NCBI GenBank assembly: GCA_002360535.1
Contig: DEQR01000022.1
Location: forward strand, 1 to 33,200
Length of the DNA stretch: 33,200 bases
Direction: 5' to 3'
Origin: Thiobacillus sp. UBA3361
GTDB taxonomy: Bacteria > Pseudomonadota > Gammaproteobacteria > Burkholderiales > Thiobacillaceae
Under the pieces are notes generated by a model. That model did no database searches, was not told the origin of the DNA, and worked only from the letters and a program-made list of their open reading frames with translations. Shown here one piece after another: positions 17,186 through 23,583 of the stretch (position 1 is the first letter of the stretch; each line of letters opens with the position of its first letter). Position numbers and translations under genes: made by a program.

Positions 17186-18547
17186 ATGAGCTTTTCTTCC
17201 CTGCGCAACCGCCTGCTGGCCACCTTGCTGGCCGCCACCGGCCTGGTGTGGGTGTCCGCGGCCTGGTGGAGTTACCGCGATGCCCGCCACGAGGCGGAGG
17301 AACTGCTGGACGCCCAGTTGGCCCAGTCGGCCCGCTTGCTGCTGGCCCAGACCCGGCATGAACTGGTGGACGAGGCCGAGTCGCACCTGGCGGCCTTCGA
17401 GGCCATGGACCATCGGGAACTGCACCCCTACGAGCAGAAATTGCTGTTCCGGGTGCGCGACGCCCGCGACGGGCGCCAGTTGCTGATCTCGCGCAACCCG
17501 CCGCCCAGCGTCCCCGCCGGCGTGGCCGGCTATGCCGACATCAATGCGGGCGGGGTGACCTGGCGGGTGCTGGTGACCGAGGACAGCGGCCATCACCTGC
17601 GGGTGGAGGTGGCCCAGGCCGCCACCATCCGCCACGAGCTGGCACGCCATGTCGCCCTGCACCTGTCGCTGCCGGTGGTCGTCGGGCTGCCCCTGCTGGG
17701 CCTGCTCATCTACGTCCTGGTGGGCCGGGGTCTGCGTCCCCTGGACGAACTGGCCGGCAAGGTCGCCGTACGCACCGAGACCAACCTGAGCCCCGTCGAT
17801 CAGGCCGCCCCCCCCAGCGAGGTGCGGCCCCTGGTGGCGGCCCTCAACAGCCTGCTGGCGCGGCTCGACCGGGCGCTGGACAAGGAACGCCGCTTCACCG
17901 CCGACGCCGCCCATGAACTGCGCACTCCCCTGGCGGCCCTCAAGGTGCAGGCCCAGGTGGCCCTGGCCAGCCCCAAAGAGGCCGATCGCCGGCATGCCCT
18001 AGAGCAGGTTCTGGCCGGCGCCGACCGGGCCACGCGCCTGGTGCAGCAACTGCTGCGCCTGGCCCGGCTGGACCCCTTGACCCATCTCGAACAGCGCCGC
18101 GACGTGCCCGTGGCGGAACTGTTCGCCGCGCTCCGCGCCGAACTCGACGAGCCCGCCCGGCAACTGGGCCAGAGCCTGCTGATCCGGGACACCGGAAGCG
18201 AAGTCACCCTGTCCGGCGATGCCGACCTGCTCGGCCTGGCCTTGCGCAACCTGGCGGAGAACGCCCTGCGTCACACGCCGCCGGGCAGCGTCATCGAGGT
18301 GGGGGCCGGCGGCGGGGCGGACGAGACCCGCCTCTGGGTGGCTGACGACGGCCCCGGCGTGGCCCCGGAAGAGCTGGAGCGGCTCAGGGAACGCTTCTAC
18401 CGGGGCCGCGATGCCCGCCATGAAGGCAGCGGCCTGGGCCTGGCCATCGCGCAAAGGGTGGCGGAACTGCAAGGCGCCCGCCTGGTGCTGGAAAACCGGC
18501 CGCAGGGCGGGCTGCTCGCGGCATTGGTCTGGAAAAAAGAGATGTGA
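17186..18547 (+). CDS. Sensor histidine kinase (QseC/PmrB-like)
   Basis: The 453-residue inner-membrane kinase has a first helix at about 8-28, a periplasmic sensor region (about 30-155), a second helix at about 160-180, a HAMP-like segment, then the dimerisation domain with phospho-His243 in FTADAAHELRTPLA. The ATP-binding part has the N box (NLAENALRH), G1 (VADDGPGV) and G2 (GSGLGLAI). The start at 17186 (MSFSSLRN) follows GGAGG. The signal is unknown; co-encoding with diheme cytochrome and cytochrome b suggests a redox or envelope cue. It converges on the TIR gene with an 18-base gap. Confidence 0.93.
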   Translation: MSFSSLRNRLLATLLAATGLVWVSAAWWSYRDARHEAEELLDAQLAQSARLLLAQTRHELVDEAESHLAAFEAMDHRELHPYEQKLLFRVRDARDGRQLLISRNPPPSVPAGVAGYADINAGGVTWRVLVTEDSGHHLRVEVAQAATIRHELARHVALHLSLPVVVGLPLLGLLIYVLVGRGLRPLDELAGKVAVRTETNLSPVDQAAPPSEVRPLVAALNSLLARLDRALDKERRFTADAAHELRTPLAALKVQAQVALASPKEADRRHALEQVLAGADRATRLVQQLLRLARLDPLTHLEQRRDVPVAELFAALRAELDEPARQLGQSLLIRDTGSEVTLSGDADLLGLALRNLAENALRHTPPGSVIEVGAGGGADETRLWVADDGPGVAPEELERLRERFYRGRDARHEGSGLGLAIAQRVAELQGARLVLENRPQGGLLAALVWKKEM

Positions 18548-18565
18548 GACCGCCGCCGGCCCGGC

Positions 18566-20131
18566 CTACCCTTGTGACGGCGGTGTGGCCTCATCCGCCA
18601 GCCCGGCCAGCAGGCTGGCCAGAAAATCACCCTCGCCGCGGGCGTCGATCCATTGCAGGCCGGTATAGACGGCGGGTACCGGCTTATCGGTCCTGAGCAG
18701 GGGGATCAAGCGTATCTTGCCGGCCACCTGCAGGCTGTTGGCCAGGTCCAGTTCGTAGCGGCAGAAACGCTTGGCGAAGTAATCGTCGGAAAACACCGGC
18801 ACTACGCAGCGGCTGTTATGCAACGCCTGGGCCAGGCGGCGGAACCAGGCCTGGCCGGGGCGGATCGCCTCGGTGTCGAAGAACACGCGCAGGGGTTCGC
18901 CGTCCGGCCGGGTGGCCGTGCGGAGGGGCTCATAGACGTGCGTCCGCACCCATTCGGCATTGGCGGTGCTGCGCGAGTAGCTGACGAAGATGTCGTAGGC
19001 GGACTCCTCCTCGCCCATCTCCCGCCCCGATTCCCACCACTTCAGGTGCCGCCGCGCGTACAGCCAGCCCAGGCCGGCCGCCGCGGCCGCGCCCAGGGCG
19101 GGCAGGCTGACCTGGGGATAGATGTGGCCCAGCCCCGCCAGCATCAGCAGCAGCCCCAGCAGGAACAGCAGCCCCGCCGCGACGCCGGCCGCCGGCATCA
19201 GCCACAGTCGGTTGTCGGCCAGGGGGACGCGGGCATAGACGGCGCCCATGGCGACCGCCGTCACCAGGGTGGCGGCCAGCAGCACGCCCAACAACCAGGC
19301 CGGCGAGGTGACCAGCTCGTAATGGCCGGCGCTGTCCGCCGGGGCGATGAGGTCGGACAGTGCCCAGGCAAGCATCTCCGGCCCCGAGGCCGGTGCCTGA
19401 CGGTGTACGTCCTCCGCCAGGCTGCCGACGATGACCAGCTTGGCCCGGTAGCGCTCGTCGCGAGGGTTGGCGGCCAGCAGCCCGGCCAGGTCCAGGGTGC
19501 GCGCCTGGACTTCGGCCCGATCGCCCAGGTGCAGCAGGGTCGGATGGCGGCCGGGCGGGGGGCTGCGCCCATGCTCCAGTTCGGCGATCTTCACCGCCAG
19601 CATGGGCAGCCGCAGGCCGCCGATGCGCAGGTGGCTGTCGTACTTGAAGGTGCCGCTCAGGCCGTCGAAGCGGGTATGGCCGAACCCGTCCAGGACTCCG
19701 CCGGCATAGAGCGCCCTGGCGTGTTCGTCCATGAAGTCGGGATTGGGCCGGTTGGTGCGCGGGTCCTGCGGGTTGACCGCGGCGACCACCCGCGTGCCCT
19801 GCGACTGCAAGGCGCGGATGGCCGCGGTGAGTTCGTCCAGGCCGACGCTGTCCCGGCCGATGGCCACGTCCAGTGCCACCACGTGCGGCACGCCGGGCAC
19901 GCGGGTGGCCAGGGCGCGCAGGGTCTGGGCCAGCCGCGTGCGGTAGGTGCCGAGGTCGGCGGAATAGGGGACGTCCACCAGTTCGATGCGTGCGGAGAAG
20001 CGTGGCGTTTCCCGTCCAGGCAGGTGGGCGTACAGCCGCCAGTCCCATTGCCGCCAGTCGGCAACGAACAGGGCCGCGACGAGGAGGGCGGCCCAGGCCA
20101 GCACATACAGCCATGGACGCGGCCGCCTCAC
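18566..20131 (-). CDS. Membrane CHASE2 sensor with C-terminal TIR effector domain
   Basis: The 521-residue protein has a TM helix (about 7-24), a periplasmic CHASE2-like domain (about 45-265; note VVALDVAIGRDS, and AKLVIVGSLAEDV with GPEMLAWALSDLI at the end), three TM helices (about 278-300, 309-335 and 341-358), then a cytosolic TIR domain (about 378-515). TIR landmarks are YDIFVSYSRS, LRVFFDTEAIRPGQAW, and RFCRYELDLA, where Glu460 lies where the catalytic Glu of NAD-cleaving TIRs is found. CHASE2 usually fronts cyclases or kinases, so the TIR output is notable. The start is GTG 20131, overlapping the upstream stop as GTGA. A start at 20509 would run back through the TPR gene. NADase activity is inference. 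Confidence 0.85.
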   Translation of the reverse strand: MRRPRPWLYVLAWAALLVAALFVADWRQWDWRLYAHLPGRETPRFSARIELVDVPYSADLGTYRTRLAQTLRALATRVPGVPHVVALDVAIGRDSVGLDELTAAIRALQSQGTRVVAAVNPQDPRTNRPNPDFMDEHARALYAGGVLDGFGHTRFDGLSGTFKYDSHLRIGGLRLPMLAVKIAELEHGRSPPPGRHPTLLHLGDRAEVQARTLDLAGLLAANPRDERYRAKLVIVGSLAEDVHRQAPASGPEMLAWALSDLIAPADSAGHYELVTSPAWLLGVLLAATLVTAVAMGAVYARVPLADNRLWLMPAAGVAAGLLFLLGLLLMLAGLGHIYPQVSLPALGAAAAAGLGWLYARRHLKWWESGREMGEEESAYDIFVSYSRSTANAEWVRTHVYEPLRTATRPDGEPLRVFFDTEAIRPGQAWFRRLAQALHNSRCVVPVFSDDYFAKRFCRYELDLANSLQVAGKIRLIPLLRTDKPVPAVYTGLQWIDARGEGDFLASLLAGLADEATPPSQG

Positions 20132-21909
20132 GGGCGCGCTCCCTCGCGGCCTCGCAGGTGCTGTTCCAGCGCCGCGGCCTCGGTGGCGTAGGCCGCGGCC
20201 TGCTCGCGCAGGCCCACGGCGGCGCTCAGGCGGGCCAGCTGCCTGAGGCTGTCGAGGATGGAGCGGTGCAGGCCGTCGGGGTGCAGGGCCCGCTCGATGT
20301 CCAGGGCCTGTCGGTGCGCGTCGATGCCCTCCGGGCAGCGCCCCGCCGCACACAGAGCATTGCCCAGGTTGTAGTAGCTGTCCGCCAGCGTGGGGTGGCG
20401 CCCGTCCGGGAACAGCCGCATGCGTTCCGCCAGGGCCTTTTGCTGGTATTCCACGGCGCTGTTGAACCAGGCCGTGCGCCGGTCGCCGTCGGTCGCCGCC
20501 TCGCCCCACTGGCGGTAGGCCACGCCCAGGTTGGCGTACAGGCTGCCCACGCCGGCATCCGCTTTCCCGCCCGCCAGGGCCATGCGGCCGGCAAGGGCCT
20601 GTTCCAGGTAGGCGATGCCGCGCTCCGGCTTACCCATGCGCACGTGGAGATTGCCCAGGTTCTCCTGGTTGCCGGCGATGTCGGCCAGACGCCTGGCCAC
20701 CTCGTCCCGCATCGGTGCCGGTTGGGAGGCGGGCGAGCGGCCGGGTAGCGGGGCGGTGGCGACGATGGGCTTCGGCGGACGGGGTTCGCCGCTCATCTCG
20801 GTCTCCCTGGCCAGCAGCCGCTGGTTGGTCTCCAGGGCCAGGGTGAAGTTGGCCAGGGCGGGGCCGGTCTCGCCCAGGCGCTTGTAGGCCACGCCCAGGT
20901 TGTTGTAGTTGGCGGCGATGCGCGTCTGCACGCCGTCCGCATAGAGCCGGCGGTTGAGGGCCAGGGCCCGCTGCGTGGTGTCGATGGCCGCGCGGTCGTC
21001 ACCGGCGCCCAGCCGGGCGGCCGCTTCGTTGTTGAGGGCGCGGGCCTGCCAGGGCAGGTCGCCGCGCGCGGCGGCCAGCCGGCCGGCCTCGGTGAAGCTG
21101 GCCAGGGCGTCGTCGTGGCGGCCCCGGCCCATGAGCACCATGCCCAGGTTGTTCAGGGCGCCCAGGTGGCGGTCGAAGTCGTCGCGGATGTCGGCGCGCG
21201 CCAGTTCCGCACTGTAGCGTGCCTCCGCCTCGGCCAGGCCGGCGCCGTCCGCCGCGGATGAGGCACGCGGGTAGGCCCGTGGCGTGCCCGGCGCGGGCTC
21301 CAGGGTGTCGATGCGCGCCACGGCCAGCGGCTGCGTGCCGTCACCGGCGCTCAGGGTCTGGTCGCTCAGGATGTTGAGGCGGCCCTGGTCCAGGCGCACC
21401 CGCGCCTGGTCCGGATCTGAGAGGTCGATCTCGAACTCCGTGCCGCGCACCAGGGCGACGAAGCTGAAATCGAAATCCACGTTGAAGAAGTCCAGCAGTC
21501 TGCGGACCCTAAAACGCGCCCGCCCGCCGAACAGGGAATGGGTCTCGCCGGCCGCCCCGGCGCTGCCCAGCCGGTAGCGGCAGCCCTGGAACAACTCCAC
21601 CCGCGTGCCCGCGGGCGATTCCAGCAGGATGAAGGCCCGTTCCGGCACACGCAGCTCGCTACCCTCGGGGAGGGTGTCCTGGGGGCGCAGGGTGCGGCTT
21701 TCCGTCACCTCGCCGCGGAAGAACGCCACACCGGGCAATTCCGCCACCCTTTCCCCCGCCAGCTGCAATTCGGCCACCCGCAACGGTTCGGCCCATGTGG
21801 CCGACGCGGCGACCGCCAGGGGCAGGAGGAGGGCGGAAAGGCGGGCCAGGAAGCGGCGGATGGCGCCGCGGCCGGTCAATCGGCACCGCCGGTCATGTTC
21901 CGAAGTCAT
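20128..21909 (-). CDS. Secreted FecR-domain protein with TPR repeats
   Basis: The 593-residue protein begins with a basic stretch and signal peptide (about 1-40, cleavage near ATWAEP). A FecR-like beta domain follows (about 60-200, with LRPQDTLPEGSELRVPERAF, SLFGGRARFRVR and FVALVRGTEFEI). About seven TPR units come next (about 240-585), with motifs such as NNLGMVLMGRGRHDDAL, NNLGVAYKRLG, NLGNLHVRMGK and YYNLGNALCAAG. TPRs mediate protein binding, so this is likely a periplasmic scaffold that senses or presents partners to the CHASE2 domain. ATG 21909 (MTSEHDRR) is chosen over an upstream start at 21969. Its stop overlaps the GTG of the TIR gene, so the pair is translationally coupled. Confidence 0.85.
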   Translation of the reverse strand: MTSEHDRRCRLTGRGAIRRFLARLSALLLPLAVAASATWAEPLRVAELQLAGERVAELPGVAFFRGEVTESRTLRPQDTLPEGSELRVPERAFILLESPAGTRVELFQGCRYRLGSAGAAGETHSLFGGRARFRVRRLLDFFNVDFDFSFVALVRGTEFEIDLSDPDQARVRLDQGRLNILSDQTLSAGDGTQPLAVARIDTLEPAPGTPRAYPRASSAADGAGLAEAEARYSAELARADIRDDFDRHLGALNNLGMVLMGRGRHDDALASFTEAGRLAAARGDLPWQARALNNEAAARLGAGDDRAAIDTTQRALALNRRLYADGVQTRIAANYNNLGVAYKRLGETGPALANFTLALETNQRLLARETEMSGEPRPPKPIVATAPLPGRSPASQPAPMRDEVARRLADIAGNQENLGNLHVRMGKPERGIAYLEQALAGRMALAGGKADAGVGSLYANLGVAYRQWGEAATDGDRRTAWFNSAVEYQQKALAERMRLFPDGRHPTLADSYYNLGNALCAAGRCPEGIDAHRQALDIERALHPDGLHRSILDSLRQLARLSAAVGLREQAAAYATEAAALEQHLRGREGARP

Positions 21910-21945
21910 TTTGCCTTGCCTATCGTGGCGCCCCGGCCCCTCGGC

Positions 21946-21953
21946 GGGGGGGG
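21946..21953. repeat. Run of eight G in the FecR-TPR leader
   Basis: Positions 21946-21953 are all G, that is C8 on the sense strand of the FecR-TPR operon, about 37 bases before its ATG and inside a very GC-rich leader. A homopolymer of this length can slip and alter promoter or leader spacing. Confidence 0.7.
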
Positions 21954-21984
21954 CGGGACGCAATGCCAACCTGGGCGCGCGGCG

Positions 21985-22019
21985 TTGTCATGTCGCGCTC
22001 CTGCACTAATATTATTAGT
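21985..22019 (+). promoter_or_regulatory. Promoter of the FecR lipoprotein gene overlapped by a perfect palindrome
   Basis: TTGTCA (21985-21990) and TAATAT (22007-22012), 16 bases apart, form a good sigma70 promoter for the plus strand. The -10 lies within ACTAATATTATTAGT (22005-22019), a perfect 15-base palindrome of seven-base arms around a central T, in otherwise GC-rich DNA. It could be an operator for a dimeric repressor of one or both divergent units. No convincing -35 for the minus strand was found. A second palindrome, GGCAGCC-GT-GGCTGCC, follows at 22029-22044 in the leader. Confidence 0.5.
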
Positions 22020-22095
22020 CCATTCCCTGGCAGCCGTGGCTGCCGGCAGGCGGCCGGGCGCTGGGAATGCGAATACACGGCGAGGGAGGCCGGAG

Positions 22096-23145
22096 ATGTC
22101 CAACGATTCGGGAAGGTCGGGCAGGCGGCGCATGGCGCTGCCGGTCCTGCTGTGCATCGCCCTGCTGGCCGGCTGCGGACCGCTGAACCCGCGCCCGCTG
22201 CATGCCGGCGGCGGTGGTGGCGGGCCCTGCGGCGGCGGAGAGGCCGTGGGCGTGCTGAACGTGACGGGCGGCAATGTCTCCCTCAACGGCCGGCCGGGCC
22301 GCGACGGCGATGCGGTGTGCGACGGCGACCAGGTGAGCACCGGCGCCGGCGGCGGCGCCAGCATTGTCATCGGCGACGACCGCCAGAGCGATTTCGTGCA
22401 ACTCAACGAAAATACCGATCCGCGCTTCACCTGGCTGAAGGGCTCGCACTGCCTGTGGGTCCATGAACTGCGCTACGGCCAGGTTCTCGCCGACAACAGC
22501 CGCAGGCGCACCTGCATGCTGGTGCGCACCCCCGACGTGGACAGCCTGAGCACCGGCGGTCGCGTCCTGTACACCGCCCGGCCGGCCCGGCGCGGCGAGG
22601 CGGCCAAGACCGAAATTACCGTGGTGCATGGGCGGGTGTCCGCCCTGGCGGTCCCGGATCCGCACCGCCTTCAGGCCATGTCGCCGGTCCAGATCAGTCG
22701 CCTCAGCCAGGTCAGCTATGCGCCTGACATCCGGGTGACCTACAGCGCCCGGCGGATCGTCCAGCCGCAATTGCGGCTGCCGCGCCAGGAAGTACTGGAG
22801 GCGGTGCGCTGGTCCGATGCCTTGAAGCTGGAGGCCGCCCCGGCCTTGCGCGCCCCCGTCCGGCCCAGGGAACCCAGACCCGATCCGGGCCAGCCCGACC
22901 ACGGGGTGGATGCGGGGCGCACCTCGGCGCCGGCGGCGCCCACGGCCGTGGACGTCCGTCCCGCGGTGACCGAGCCCGCCAAGCCGGCCATCGTGCTGCC
23001 CGAGGCGACGGGCGCCATCGACATCCGTTCATCGGGAACGGCGGGGAAGCGGGAAGCGGAGCGGCTCCGGGAGCAGGAACTCAGGGAACGGGAACTCAGG
23101 GAACGGGAACTCAGGAAAATCGAGTTGGTGCCACTCGTGAGGTAA
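22096..23145 (+). CDS. FecR-domain lipoprotein
   Basis: The 349-residue protein has a basic start, a hydrophobic stretch and a lipobox ALLAGC with Cys27. A Gly-rich linker leads to a FecR-like beta domain (about 45-215, with GVLNVTGGNVSLNGRPGRDGDAV, GQVL and LVRTPDVDSLSTGGRVLY). A Pro-rich region and a charged tail with ELRER repeats follow. It should be anchored in the outer or inner membrane facing the periplasm. The start ATG 22096 has GGAGGCCGGAG upstream; the frame runs open to 21538 without meaning. It diverges from the FecR-TPR/TIR operon, suggesting a shared pathway. Confidence 0.85.
   Translation: MSNDSGRSGRRRMALPVLLCIALLAGCGPLNPRPLHAGGGGGGPCGGGEAVGVLNVTGGNVSLNGRPGRDGDAVCDGDQVSTGAGGGASIVIGDDRQSDFVQLNENTDPRFTWLKGSHCLWVHELRYGQVLADNSRRRTCMLVRTPDVDSLSTGGRVLYTARPARRGEAAKTEITVVHGRVSALAVPDPHRLQAMSPVQISRLSQVSYAPDIRVTYSARRIVQPQLRLPRQEVLEAVRWSDALKLEAAPALRAPVRPREPRPDPGQPDHGVDAGRTSAPAAPTAVDVRPAVTEPAKPAIVLPEATGAIDIRSSGTAGKREAERLREQELRERELRERELRKIELVPLVR
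23077..23115 (+). repeat. 15-base tandem repeat in the lipoprotein gene
   Basis: GAACTCAGGGAACGG occurs twice in a row (23077-23091, 23092-23106) and again in part (23107-23115), encoding ELRER units near the C-terminus. Copy number could vary by slippage without a frameshift. Confidence 0.85.
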
Positions 23146-23170
23146 TCGTTGCCGGCCCCACGCGAGCGGC

Positions 23171-23446
23171 TCAGAACAGGTTGGCCACCACGCAGCGGTC
23201 GCGCAGTTCCAGGCGCCTGAGTCCCCTGATCACCTCCTGGCTGGCGCCCCGCAGGCGGGCGTGGCGCAGGAAGCGGGCCAGGGCGTTGGCCAGGGAGTAG
23301 TTCATCTCCCGCCAGTCCCGCAGGAAGACGTCGTGGGGCAGGTGTTTCGCGCACAGCTTGCCGCCCTTCATGGGCACCAGGGTCGCGGTCTGGCCGTCGT
23401 GGCGGATGACGATGGCGGTCACCCGGTTGCGGTTGGTCACGATCAT
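23171..23446 (-). CDS. Unknown 91-residue protein
   Basis: I do not recognise this family. The N-terminal half is beta-rich (VTAIVIRHDGQTATLVPMKGGKL), the C-terminal half is helical and basic (LANALARFLRHARLRGASQEVIRGLRRLELRDRC). A GGAGA ribosome binding site lies about nine bases before the ATG, which supports translation. It lies convergent to the FecR lipoprotein gene (25-base gap) and divergent from the helicase. A basic C-terminus could bind nucleic acid, but this is speculation. Confidence 0.6.
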   Translation of the reverse strand: MIVTNRNRVTAIVIRHDGQTATLVPMKGGKLCAKHLPHDVFLRDWREMNYSLANALARFLRHARLRGASQEVIRGLRRLELRDRCVVANLF

Positions 23447-23521
23447 GGACGGGGTCTCCTGGCTGGGTCGGGAAGACGGGCTAACATCCTTGCGGACATT
23501 TTAGACAAGGTTTTTCCGTCT

Positions 23522-23538
23522 GGCTCATCCCATGAGCC
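23522..23538 (+). other. Small hairpin in the leader of the mrfA-like gene
   Basis: GGCTCAT (23522-23528) and ATGAGCC (23532-23538) pair perfectly around CCC, 45 bases before the helicase start. A T-run (GTTTTT at 23511-23516) precedes rather than follows it, so it is not a normal terminator. It may be a leader structure. Confidence 0.35.
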
Positions 23539-23583
23539 TCACCCCCTGCATGCTTGCCCCAACCCCACTACGGAAAGGCAAGC

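Noticed and set aside
18653..20191. 512-residue plus-strand frame opposite the TIR gene
   Set aside because: Antisense shadow with Gln/Gly/His-rich composition and no domain; the minus strand shows CHASE2 and TIR landmarks.
20132..20509. N-terminal extension of the TIR protein to 20509
   Set aside because: The extension overlaps the end of the FecR-TPR gene in another frame and has no domain; GTG 20131 gives a TM start and the GTGA overlap.
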